Shown here one piece after another: positions 9,915 through 18,038 of a DNA stretch of 64,000 nt (the first letter of the stretch is position 1; the number at the start of each line of letters is the position of its first letter). The stretch is from Bacteroidota bacterium (GTDB lineage Bacteria; Bacteroidota; Bacteroidia; J057; JADKCL01), in NCBI GenBank assembly GCA_016718825.1, contig JADKCL010000006.1:248001-312000 (forward strand), given 5' to 3'. Both the position numbers and the translations under genes were made by a program. The notes below the pieces were generated by a model. It saw only the letters and a program-made list of their open reading frames with translations, ran no database searches and was not told the origin of the DNA.

Positions 9915-10908
9915 CGCAGGTCTTTGCAGTGCAGTGGTAGGCTACACCGCTACCGCTGCTGACAACTGCAGCGCCACGGTGAGCTACAGCATCGCTCCAG
10001 GCAGCGTGTTTGCAGTCGGAACCGGCAGCGTGACCGCTACCGCAACCGATCCATCGGGCAACGCTGTCAATTGCACCTTCACTGTGACGGTCAATGACAA
10101 CGAGAATCCAACGATCACTTGCCCAGCGAATGTGAACGTTTCTTGTGTACGTGACCTTCCTGCAGCCAATACGGCAGTTGTAGGAAGCAGTGACAATTGC
10201 GGTGTTGCTGCTGTGACGCATGTCGGAGACGTGACTACCGGCACAGGTTGTACTGGCAATGCACGCGTAATCTTGCGCACTTACCGCGTGACCGATATCT
10301 ACGGCAACAGCGTGACTTGTGTGCAGACCTTGACGGCTTTGGCTACTCCAGTGATTGCAACTGCTAGCAATGACGTCGTGGTGTTCCCAGCCTACGCTGA
10401 CTCTGCTTGTGCAACCATCAGCGTCGTCGGCGCCGGTGGATGTGCACCTTACACCTACAACTGGAGCAACGGTTCGCAGGCAAGTAGCCAGAATGTCTGC
10501 CCGACGGTATCTACCACCTATTTCGTCACGGTGACGGACGCTCAGGGCTGTACAGGTGTTGATAGCGTACGCGTCTGTGCAATCGACATTACATGTGTCG
10601 GTGTAAAGATGGCTGACGAGCCAGCTGCTGCCATGGAACTCGAATCAGAAGTCACTATGCGTGCCTTCCCGAATCCGACCAACGGCGCTTTGACGGTAGA
10701 ACTGGCTTGCCAGAACTGCACCGAGGACGCTACCTACCAAGTGAAAGTGAGCGATATCTACGGAAAACAATTGGGTCAAATTGAAATCACCCTTTCTTCC
10801 GGCGAAGCTTCGACCAAGCTTGACTTGTCACAGTATGCTGCAGGTGTGTATATGATCACCGCCACCAATGGAGATCAGCGCCTTGTTGAACGTATTGTGA
10901 AGCAATAA
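9673..10908 (+). CDS. C-terminal part of the HYR surface protein, with T9SS sorting domain
   Basis: The real coding begins near 9752 in this frame; the first 25 or so codons are out-of-frame sequence. It carries two to three more HYR units (NPTITCPANITVSNDAGLC, NPTITCPANVNVSCVRDLP), then a proline-poor SprB-like module (GGCAPYTYNWSNGSQASSQN) near residue 250. A type A T9SS sorting domain forms the end (MRAFPNPTNGALTVELAC, DIYGKQLGQIEITL, ending VERIVKQ). With the signal peptide at 5069 this defines one secreted or surface-anchored protein of about 1,900 residues. A hairpin terminator follows the stop codon. Confidence 0.8.
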   Translation: MAQRQLTIAALPRSSRHLQAAAHSQSLNNSNFSCANTGANTVVLTVLDIHGNSSNCTATITVQDNINPTITCPANITVSNDAGLCSAVVGYTATAADNCSATVSYSIAPGSVFAVGTGSVTATATDPSGNAVNCTFTVTVNDNENPTITCPANVNVSCVRDLPAANTAVVGSSDNCGVAAVTHVGDVTTGTGCTGNARVILRTYRVTDIYGNSVTCVQTLTALATPVIATASNDVVVFPAYADSACATISVVGAGGCAPYTYNWSNGSQASSQNVCPTVSTTYFVTVTDAQGCTGVDSVRVCAIDITCVGVKMADEPAAAMELESEVTMRAFPNPTNGALTVELACQNCTEDATYQVKVSDIYGKQLGQIEITLSSGEASTKLDLSQYAAGVYMITATNGDQRLVERIVKQ

Positions 10909-10927
10909 GATAGAAATCATTCAGGAA

Positions 10928-10956
10928 GCAGAGGCCACCCACTGGGTGGCCTCTGT
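10928..10956 (+). terminator. Hairpin after the HYR gene
   Basis: Stem AGAGGCCACCC (10930-10940) pairs exactly with GGGTGGCCTCT (10944-10954) around a three-base loop, extended by two more pairs. It lies 20 bases past the stop codon. No T run follows, so termination may be weak or factor-assisted. Confidence 0.6.
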
Positions 10957-11092
10957 GCATTTGGGGGTACATGGAACACTGCACATGTTGGAGGTCCCAT
11001 CTTGAGTTTTGCTGCTTTCTCGCTGACGGTTGCCGCATTCAAAGCACTCGCATCACCGACAATTTCCTATATTGCCCCGGTTTAGCGCAGCA

Positions 11093-13090
11093 ATGGAACT
11101 CAGCACTCAGTCTCGCCCAGGTCTCAAATCCCTTTTGCATCCCAAGGTGATGATCACTGTCGGCTTTGCATTGGCATTCTACTTTCTGATTCGTGCCTTC
11201 GAAGGGGTGAAGTTCCCAGCCTATCCCACCCAGAATCTGCTGCCGCAAACGGCCTTGTTGCTGACCAGTTTGCTTTCGATCGTGGCGATGTGGTGGTGGC
11301 AGGGACGGCAATGGAGCTACTATTTCCTTGCTCATTTGTTTGCATTCGGATTTGGTGCAGCAACGTTATTGGCTTGGTCTTCCTATGATTATGGCTCCGG
11401 TGGCATCGGGAGCGATGCTTGGTTCAGTACCTCGATTCTTGTCAAATACAAACATCAAGGTTCTAACACGGACTTCGCCTACAAAGGCTTGCATTCGTTC
11501 TATCCTTCACTCTATCAATACCTTGGCGGTCGGTTGGCGGCCTTGACGCATACCTCTGCGATCAAGGCGATGAAATACGCGGTCTATTGGACGGCCTTTT
11601 TGTTGCCTTTGGCGGCCTACGGCCTCTGGCGCAAGGTGCTAGCCGAATTGCCCGCATTTCTCATGATCGTTCTGGCAATGATGATTTGTCGCAGAAATTT
11701 GGCCTTCAAGCCATTTGAGGTGATCTCGCTGAATATTTTCATTCCTTGGGCACTTTACTATGTTGGAGGCGTGCGGATGAAAATCGAGGAGGGAAATCCT
11801 GTTTGGGAAATGTCTTCGGTGCTTGACCGAAAAAATATACTGATAGGGGGCCTCATTGGCGGACTCTGTTTCATGACCTTCTATTACTATTTCTTTCTCT
11901 TCATTGTCTGGATTCCGATTCAACTGCTGGTTGATTGGCGGATGACGCAGGACATCGGAAAGATTTGGGCCCGATGGAAGGCATTTGCCTTGATGATCGG
12001 GGTGATGATGCTCGTATCCGCTGTCTATTGGGTGCCGCTGATCGGGGACATGGCCCGTTATGGCATGGCTTCCTATCAAAACCGTTGGTTCGCGTTTCAC
12101 ATGTTCGGGCTTCCATTTGACATCAGCAACCAATGGAAGGAATTGCTGGGGTTGATCGTGTTGATCGGATTGGCGCCGTGGAACAAGCTCGCACAGACCA
12201 TTTTGACGTTGTTTGTGGCAATGATCGCCTACATTTTGGTGGGGCATTGGGCCATGTATGCAGGTTTCCCTTTGCTGCATTTCAGGATGGTAGGGCTCGA
12301 AGAATACCTGCTGCAACTCGGTCTGATTCTTGGACTGATTCGATTGCTCCAACATTTCACGGGTTTCATCGAATCCAAATGGGAAAAAATGCTACCTGTG
12401 GCGATCTTGAGCGTCTTTGTGGTCGGAATGGCGATGGGATTCAGCTGGGAAAAGGGAAATGACGATTCGCAGGCAGCAGCCAATACCAAGCCACCCGGTT
12501 TGATGCCCTTTCCTGAATTCACCGAATTGGCCAAGGATAAGGTTTTTCTGACCAACCGGCTCGATTTGGTCGCCCACAGACCGATGTACCTGTTCATTTG
12601 TCCCAATGCCCATTATTCGCACCCCGCGTCGCGGTACCGTGAACGTTTGAAGTTTCTCACGTTGCTTTCCAAAAGCGAGGATTCCGATTTCATTTCCTGG
12701 ATGTTGCAATACAACAAGTACAATGCTGTCGACTACGTGATTCTAGACGACAATCGCATTGAAATCTACGATGACAATTTCCCCAAGCAGCCTGCACATA
12801 TAAAGGTTGTGTTGCAGTTTGCTCCCAATGCCTTCGAAGGTGATTTTTTCTTACAGGACAGCCTTTTTCGAGAAATCAAACACCTCAAGCCAATGCCTGC
12901 CGACCATTGGAAGACCTTCACACCCGCGCAGCAACGTTTGGTGGCATTGTTTAGCGATCAGGACAAAGAAGCTGTTCTTAGTCAGATTCCCACAGCCACC
13001 ATGTCGGCGATGAAAGATGAAATTCGCATCCGTGTGACCGACTATTTGATGTGGCAACGGGTGTTTTGGCACCGGTACCTTGGAGAGTAG
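11093..13090 (+). CDS. Polytopic membrane protein, GT-C / arabinofuranosyltransferase (AftA)-like
   Basis: 665 residues from the ATG at 11093. An upstream in-frame ATG at 11030 would add 21 polar residues, but a promoter-like TATATTG at 11068-11074 lies between the two, favouring the later start. About ten to twelve membrane segments occupy residues 25-440 (TVGFALAFYFLIRAFEG, LLLTSLLSIVAMWWWQG, LIVLIGLAPW). A soluble C-terminal part of about 220 residues follows, ending RVFWHRYLGE. The segment GSNTDFAYKGLHSFYPSLYQ in the first extracytoplasmic loop resembles the D-Y-L-FYP pattern of lipid-sugar-dependent GT-C enzymes such as AftA. A role in cell-envelope glycan assembly is inferred. Acceptor and donor are unknown. 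Confidence 0.6.
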   Translation: MELSTQSRPGLKSLLHPKVMITVGFALAFYFLIRAFEGVKFPAYPTQNLLPQTALLLTSLLSIVAMWWWQGRQWSYYFLAHLFAFGFGAATLLAWSSYDYGSGGIGSDAWFSTSILVKYKHQGSNTDFAYKGLHSFYPSLYQYLGGRLAALTHTSAIKAMKYAVYWTAFLLPLAAYGLWRKVLAELPAFLMIVLAMMICRRNLAFKPFEVISLNIFIPWALYYVGGVRMKIEEGNPVWEMSSVLDRKNILIGGLIGGLCFMTFYYYFFLFIVWIPIQLLVDWRMTQDIGKIWARWKAFALMIGVMMLVSAVYWVPLIGDMARYGMASYQNRWFAFHMFGLPFDISNQWKELLGLIVLIGLAPWNKLAQTILTLFVAMIAYILVGHWAMYAGFPLLHFRMVGLEEYLLQLGLILGLIRLLQHFTGFIESKWEKMLPVAILSVFVVGMAMGFSWEKGNDDSQAAANTKPPGLMPFPEFTELAKDKVFLTNRLDLVAHRPMYLFICPNAHYSHPASRYRERLKFLTLLSKSEDSDFISWMLQYNKYNAVDYVILDDNRIEIYDDNFPKQPAHIKVVLQFAPNAFEGDFFLQDSLFREIKHLKPMPADHWKTFTPAQQRLVALFSDQDKEAVLSQIPTATMSAMKDEIRIRVTDYLMWQRVFWHRYLGE

Positions 13091-13136
13091 GGGTTTGAGA
13101 TCGAGGTGGAAGGGCGAGAAGTGAAGGTCAAGGTGG

Positions 13137-13165
13137 TTGAGTTTGCGGGATTTCCCTTAATTTAG
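13137..13165 (+). promoter_or_regulatory. Candidate promoter of the Septu-like operon
   Basis: TTG at 13137-13139 and TAATTTAG at 13158-13165 are spaced by 18 bases. The -7 element differs from TAnnTTTG at one position. The start codon of the ATPase gene is 50 bases downstream. Confidence 0.35.
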
Positions 13166-13214
13166 CAATGGAGGCCGTATTTCTGTCTTCATCGAGATCG
13201 AAAACTCAAATAAG

Positions 13215-13616
13215 ATGCGCATTTTTTCCATTGAGCTTGAAAATTTCCGGATGTTTGAAAAGAAGCGGGTGGAGTTTCCTGCGATGTTTTCCGTGCTGAT
13301 CGGGGAGAATGGGACTGGGAAGAGTGCTATTCTGGAGGCATTGAGTATATGTTTAGATAGAAACCTGGTTGGTCCTTTTGGGAAGCAGGTTGGCAACGAC
13401 GAACTTGGTAACCCATCACTCGTAAATCGGAAAATTTTTCGCTACTGGACGGATGAATTCCAAAGTATCGTACGGAGCAGAAATTTGATTCAGAGGTTTG
13501 AATTTCAGTTACCAAACGGGAATCGAAGAGATTGTGAAATTGAATATGCGGTTGGTAAGGATGATCAGAAAAAAAATAGAAATTTCTATTCAAATGGATC
13601 CCATCTTTTACTATGA
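13215..13616 (+). CDS. ptuA: AAA ATPase (PtuA-like), N-terminal part; frame interrupted
   Basis: This frame encodes the N-terminal half of an SMC/RecF-like AAA ATPase of the AAA_21/AAA_23 type. Beta strand IFSIELENFRMFEKK is followed by Walker A GENGTGKS at residues 30-37. The frame stops at 13614-13616, yet the same frame downstream continues as plausible protein (YVDDTCRSIEKGEEVLLPVL) into the C-terminal half at 13695-14600. Between them, about 13605-13645, a different frame gives the better match YYDYVQKFA. This points to two compensating single-base indels, either sequencing errors or gene decay. Together with the HNH gene at 14605 it forms a Septu-like defence operon. Confidence 0.65.
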   Translation: MRIFSIELENFRMFEKKRVEFPAMFSVLIGENGTGKSAILEALSICLDRNLVGPFGKQVGNDELGNPSLVNRKIFRYWTDEFQSIVRSRNLIQRFEFQLPNGNRRDCEIEYAVGKDDQKKNRNFYSNGSHLLL

Positions 13617-13694
13617 CTATGTCCAAAAGTTTGCCTGTATGTTGATGATACTTGTCGGTCAATTGAGAAAGGTGAAGAAGTACTACTTCCAGTA

Positions 13695-14600
13695 TTGGAC
13701 TTTTTTGGTACCGATAGAAGCAGGACAAGATGGATCGAAGATGTCAAGTTTTCTCGAAATGAGACTCGGATCGAAAATGGATATTTAAGGACATTTATTC
13801 ATGGTGATTCGAAAATCATGAGCTTCCTATCTTGGTATAAGACTTTTGAAGACGAAGCAATCAAATTTCCCAACAAAGACTTCGTTCGTGATCATCTTGA
13901 AGCCGTTAAAGAGGCTATTCTCTCCATGATAGAAGATTGGAAGGATTTGGCCTTCAGCTGGGCTGAGGATGACTTGGTGGGCACGGTCGTTGATGAAAAT
14001 GGTGTCCAAACACTGCGTTTATTCCGCGATTTAAGCGATGGATACCGAAGCATGGTCGCTCTTGTCGGTACAATTGCTTGGCGCTGCGTTCGTTTGAACC
14101 CGCATTTGGGTAAAAATGCAGCCAAGGAATCTCCTGGGATCATCCTCATCGATGAACTCGACCTCCATCTCCATCCCAATTGGCAAAAACGTATCGTTGG
14201 CGACTTAAAGCGCACCTTTCCCAAAATCCAATTCATCTGCACCACGCACTCGCCGTTTATCGTGCAGTCACTCGAGGCAGATGAAATTATTAGTTTGGAT
14301 GGAATTGTAGACGTTAATCCTAGTTCGCTAAGTTTGGAGGACGTCGCAGAGGAAATCATGGGTGTTGAGAGCCCGTTTTCGATTGAAAATCAAAAGACTG
14401 AAGAAATCGCAACCAAATACTTGGAAGCAATAGATGGAACAGAAAAGGGTACTGTCGACGTCGAAGATCCAGGTGAGAAAGGCCTCGAATTCCTCGGAAA
14501 CAGCAATAAGGAGACCGAACTGAACGAATTGGAACAGCAAATATCTGACCCTGTGATGCGCGCATTTCTTCAAATGCAGCGGCTGAAATACAAAAAGTAA
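13695..14600 (+). CDS. ptuA: AAA ATPase (PtuA-like), C-terminal part with signature and Walker B
   Basis: This is the continuation, in the same frame, of the gene starting at 13215; the ATG at 13695 is internal (the sequence before it reads LLPVLDFFGTDRSRTRW, as in PtuA-type ATPases). It holds the ABC-like signature LSDGYRSM near residue 113, Walker B IILIDELDLHLHPNWQ near 150, and the switch histidine motif TTHSPF near 182, all intact. The last 90 residues are acidic and probably helical. Four bases separate the stop from the next gene. In the Septu system the ATPase forms a complex with an HNH nuclease and responds to phage infection by nucleotide-sensing; that role is inferred here from gene pairing and motifs. 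Confidence 0.7.
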   Translation: MDFFGTDRSRTRWIEDVKFSRNETRIENGYLRTFIHGDSKIMSFLSWYKTFEDEAIKFPNKDFVRDHLEAVKEAILSMIEDWKDLAFSWAEDDLVGTVVDENGVQTLRLFRDLSDGYRSMVALVGTIAWRCVRLNPHLGKNAAKESPGIILIDELDLHLHPNWQKRIVGDLKRTFPKIQFICTTHSPFIVQSLEADEIISLDGIVDVNPSSLSLEDVAEEIMGVESPFSIENQKTEEIATKYLEAIDGTEKGTVDVEDPGEKGLEFLGNSNKETELNELEQQISDPVMRAFLQMQRLKYKK

Positions 14601-14604
14601 AAAT

Positions 14605-15342
14605 ATGCGCCCGATTGACAAAGGTCCAGTTCCAATTTTGTCAGGCCGCCCCAAAAAGGTCTCCGACTACAAGGATTGGCGGGAAGACTTGATGAATCGG
14701 CTTGGAAATTGTTGTTGCTATTGCAATATGCCGTTGACAGACAGCCCGCAAGTCGAACATGTGAGTCCTAAAAATCCACAGCCCGGTCAAACCGCAGGTT
14801 CCTTTTTGGAATGGGAGAATATGGTTTTGGCTTGTGGCCCATGCAACCGATTCAAATCCAATCAACCGACTTCCGAGACACTCCATTATCTGGCCGAGTA
14901 CCACAACACCCATTTGGTATTTGAGTATGTCGAAGTGCCTCATCCGTCCAAACCCAACCGAATGGCCTGTATTCCCCAACCTCGAAACATAAACGCCATA
15001 GACTCCGCAAAGGCAAAAGCAACCATTGAACTTTGCAAATTGGGCGCTATCCGCAAAATTGATCCGCGGTGCACCGATATGCGATGGTATTTTCGTCACA
15101 AGGCATTTTTGGCAGCAAAAACCTATCGACAGTATTGGGACAAAGAGCCTGAGAACGCTGCAACTTTTCTCGAATTGATGAAGATCTCTGTCTTAGGAAG
15201 CGGCTTTTTCTCCGTTTGGATGCAGATTTTCGCGGACATTCCCGAAGTCTGCCAAGCCCTCATCCAAGCATTCCCCGGCACAGCCCAAAACTGCTTCGAC
15301 CCAAACGGCAACCCCATCCCAAGAAACGGCTCCGAAATCTAG
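14605..15342 (+). CDS. ptuB: HNH endonuclease (PtuB-like), Septu partner
   Basis: 245 residues. An HNH zinc-finger nuclease fold is visible in the N-terminal third. Zinc ligands are C37-x2-C40 (CCYC) and C77-x2-C80. The catalytic pattern is EH at 51-52, W70-x-N72 and N81, with K84 (VEHVSPKNP, then EWENMVLACGPCNRFKSN). The remaining 160 residues are helical and lack known motifs. Length and layout suit PtuB of Septu systems. It begins four bases after the ATPase stop, so the two are co-transcribed. PtuB-type enzymes cut DNA or are released from the ATPase on infection in characterised Septu systems; here the function is inferred. An HNH protein of a different ATPase-HNH defence pair is the main alternative. 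Confidence 0.7.
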   Translation: MRPIDKGPVPILSGRPKKVSDYKDWREDLMNRLGNCCCYCNMPLTDSPQVEHVSPKNPQPGQTAGSFLEWENMVLACGPCNRFKSNQPTSETLHYLAEYHNTHLVFEYVEVPHPSKPNRMACIPQPRNINAIDSAKAKATIELCKLGAIRKIDPRCTDMRWYFRHKAFLAAKTYRQYWDKEPENAATFLELMKISVLGSGFFSVWMQIFADIPEVCQALIQAFPGTAQNCFDPNGNPIPRNGSEI

Positions 15343-15404
15343 TTCCATCCCCATTTGTGGAAACCCTGTGGAAACCCATTCCCCCACGCTCCAAACATCT
15401 GCCG

Positions 15405-15412
15405 TAACTTTG
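15405..15412 (+). promoter_or_regulatory. -7 element upstream of dnaE (TAACTTTG)
   Basis: TAACTTTG is a full match to TAnnTTTG, 88 bases before the dnaE start codon. No TTG is present at the usual spacing. Confidence 0.35.
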
Positions 15413-15441
15413 TAATCGGCCAAATGCTGAATCCTGCCCGC

Positions 15442-15486
15442 AGAATTCAACACGCAAGCTGATTCTGCGAATTCTGTAAATTCTGC
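15442..15486 (+). repeat. Dispersed AATTCTG repeat, copy upstream of dnaE
   Basis: The segment AGAATTCAACACGCAAGC then GATTCTGCGAATTCTG then TAAATTCTGC closely matches 21793-21836 (AAATTCAACAAGCATGTG, AATTCTGCTAATTCTG, TAAATTCTGA). Both lie between genes. It falls in the dnaE leader. Confidence 0.5.
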
Positions 15487-15500
15487 TTATTTCTGCTCCT

Positions 15501-18038
15501 ATGCCCGAGTTTGTCCATTTGCACAACCACACTGAGTTCAGCCTCCTCGACGGGGCGGCCAAAATCAGTGATATGATTCAAAAGACTTGCGATTGCGGCA
15601 TGAAGGCCGTCGCGATCACCGACCACGGTAACATGTACGGTGTTCCCAAGTTTGTTTTGGAGGCTAAAAGCAAGGGAATCAAGGCCATTGTCGGATGCGA
15701 ATTCTACATCGCCAACGACCATACCCTGAAACGCCGCGAAGAATCTGAAGGCGACGGCGAAAAGAAGAAGCTCAAAACCAACTTTCACCAAATTCTTTGG
15801 GCAAAAAATGCCCAAGGTTACCAAAACCTCATCAAACTTTGCTCGATCGGCTTTGTCGACGGATTCTACTACAAACCCCGCATCGACCGGAAGCTTTTGC
15901 GCGAACATTCCGAGGGGTTGATCGGCTCGACGTGCTGTTTGGGCAGCGAGGTCAACCAAGCCTTGCTTTCCCATGGGGAAGACGCCGCCGAAGCCATGAT
16001 GCGCAACTACCTCGAGATTTTTCCGAAGGAAGATTATTACGTAGAGATTCAGCGCCATGGATTGGAGGACCAAGACAAATGCAATGAATGGCTCCTCCGA
16101 ATGGCCAAAAAATATGAATTGAAAGTCATCGCGAGCAACGACGTCCACTACGTCAACGAGGAGGACAGCGATGCCCACGATTTGTTGCTTGCCCTGCAAA
16201 CGGCAAGCGACTACAATGACCCCAAGCGCTTCCGATTCACCGATGACCGCGGCAATCTGAATCGGAATTTTTACTTCAAGACTCCGGCGGAGATGGGCAA
16301 ACTCTTCGCCGACGTGCCTTTTGCCCTCGACAACACGATGGAGATCGCCGACAAATGCGACTTCAAAATGAACCTTGCAGGCGACATGCTCCTGCCGCAG
16401 TTCAAGGTGCCGGAGGGTTTCCTCGACATGGACGATTACCTGCGCTTCCTCACATACGAGGGCGCACGCAAGCGTTACGGGGAGATCAGCTTGGAACTCG
16501 AGGAGCGCATCGAATTGGAATTGCGGGTCATGGCGAAGATGAAGTACGCGGGTTACTTCTTGATTGTGCAATCCTTTACCACCGAAGCGCGCCGCCGTGG
16601 CGTTTACGTCGGTCCCGGTCGTGGTTCGGCGGCAGGTTCCGTCGTCGCATACGCCCTCGGAATCATCAACGTCGATCCGCTGCGGTATCAGTTGCTCTTC
16701 GAAAGGTTTTTGAATCCTGACAGGGTTTCGCCACCCGATATTGACATCGACTTTGACGACGAAGGCCGTCAAGAGGTCATTGACTTTGTGGTCACAGAAT
16801 ACGGGCGTAACTCTGTGAGTCAGGTGATTACCTACGGAACGATGGGCGCAAAAACTGCCCTCCGTGATGTAGGCCGCACACTCGGAATTCCACTTGCGGA
16901 GGTCAACCGTATCGCCAAATTCGTTCCGGAAAAGCCGGGAATGACCTTCAAAAAGGCGATGACAATGGACGAAAATCCGGACTTCGCCCAAGAATTGGCC
17001 AAGGCTTTTGAAAGCCCGGACCCGGAAGTGCGCAGAATGATGAAGTTTGCGAAAACGCTCGAAGGCACCGCCCGGCACACGGGTGTGCACGCCTGCGCTG
17101 TGATCATCGCGCCGGGCGAAGTGAGCAATTTCGTGCCGATTTCCGTTGCCAAAGACAAAAGCCTTGTCACGCAGTACGACGGCCCGATGGCCGAGAAGGC
17201 CGGTCTCTTGAAAATGGACTTCCTCGGTCTCAAAACCTTGTCGATCATCAAGACCTGCGTGCACATGGTCAAGGATCGCTATCAGGTCGAAATCGACCCG
17301 GAAGAAATCGACATCACCGACCTCAAGACCTTTGAGCTGTATCAGCGTGGCGAAACCGTGGCGACGTTTCAGTTCGAGTCCGACGGCATGCGCAAGTACC
17401 TCAAGCAGTTGCAGCCGACCGACATCGAAGATTTGATCGCCATGAACGCGCTTTACCGGCCGGGTCCGATGGACAACATCCCGACCTTCGTCAACCGGAA
17501 ACATGGTCGCGAACCGATCATTTATCCCCATGAGATGTTGGAGGGGATCCTGAAGAACACTTACGGGATCATGGTCTATCAGGAGCAGATCATGCAGGTG
17601 GCGCAAAAAATGGCGAAGTACACGCTCGGTCAAGCCGACTTGTTGCGCCGAGCCATGGGTAAGAAAAAGGCCGATGTCATGGCGCAGGAGCGCGAAGGCT
17701 TCGTCAAGGGAGCCCTCGACAACGGGGTGGACGCGAAAAATGCCGGCGAAGTCTTTGACACCATGGAGAAGTTTGCTTCCTATGGTTTCAACAAGTCCCA
17801 CGCAGCAGCATATTCGGTTTTGGCATTCCGGACGGCCTATTTGAAGGCGCATTATCCGGCAGAGTATATGGCGGCGGTCCTCACCCACAACGTGAGCGAC
17901 ATCACCAAGATCACCTTCTTCATTGAGGAATGCCGTCGCATGGGCATCAAGGTGTTGTCGCCTTGCGTGAACGAATCGATGCGTTTGTTTGCGGTGACCG
18001 ATGCCGGGACACATCCGGTTTGGGTTGGAGGCGATTAA
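15501..18038 (+). CDS. dnaE: DNA polymerase III alpha subunit DnaE, N-terminal 70 percent (frameshift near 18003)
   Basis: This is the replicative DNA polymerase catalytic subunit. The PHP domain opens the protein (FVHLHNHTEFSLLDGAAKI, then AVAITDHGNMYGV). The polymerase palm follows, with GPGRGSAAGS near 372 and the catalytic aspartate motif PDIDIDFDDEGR near 412. Fingers and helix-hairpin-helix regions come later (RPGPMDNIPTFVNRKHG, YGIMVYQEQIMQVAQ, FNKSHAAAYSVLAFRTAYLK). The true reading runs to FAVTDAG at about 18005. The last dozen codons are out of frame, because one base has been lost or gained in GATGCCGGGACACATCC, and the gene continues in the frame that ends at 19014. The two parts sum to about 1,170 residues, normal for DnaE. 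An error in the sequence is likeliest since the gene is essential. Confidence 0.9.
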   Translation: MPEFVHLHNHTEFSLLDGAAKISDMIQKTCDCGMKAVAITDHGNMYGVPKFVLEAKSKGIKAIVGCEFYIANDHTLKRREESEGDGEKKKLKTNFHQILWAKNAQGYQNLIKLCSIGFVDGFYYKPRIDRKLLREHSEGLIGSTCCLGSEVNQALLSHGEDAAEAMMRNYLEIFPKEDYYVEIQRHGLEDQDKCNEWLLRMAKKYELKVIASNDVHYVNEEDSDAHDLLLALQTASDYNDPKRFRFTDDRGNLNRNFYFKTPAEMGKLFADVPFALDNTMEIADKCDFKMNLAGDMLLPQFKVPEGFLDMDDYLRFLTYEGARKRYGEISLELEERIELELRVMAKMKYAGYFLIVQSFTTEARRRGVYVGPGRGSAAGSVVAYALGIINVDPLRYQLLFERFLNPDRVSPPDIDIDFDDEGRQEVIDFVVTEYGRNSVSQVITYGTMGAKTALRDVGRTLGIPLAEVNRIAKFVPEKPGMTFKKAMTMDENPDFAQELAKAFESPDPEVRRMMKFAKTLEGTARHTGVHACAVIIAPGEVSNFVPISVAKDKSLVTQYDGPMAEKAGLLKMDFLGLKTLSIIKTCVHMVKDRYQVEIDPEEIDITDLKTFELYQRGETVATFQFESDGMRKYLKQLQPTDIEDLIAMNALYRPGPMDNIPTFVNRKHGREPIIYPHEMLEGILKNTYGIMVYQEQIMQVAQKMAKYTLGQADLLRRAMGKKKADVMAQEREGFVKGALDNGVDAKNAGEVFDTMEKFASYGFNKSHAAAYSVLAFRTAYLKAHYPAEYMAAVLTHNVSDITKITFFIEECRRMGIKVLSPCVNESMRLFAVTDAGTHPVWVGGD

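Noticed and set aside
13215..15342. Retron Ec78-type system
   Set aside because: ATPase and HNH genes resemble that effector pair, but no reverse transcriptase gene lies next to them.
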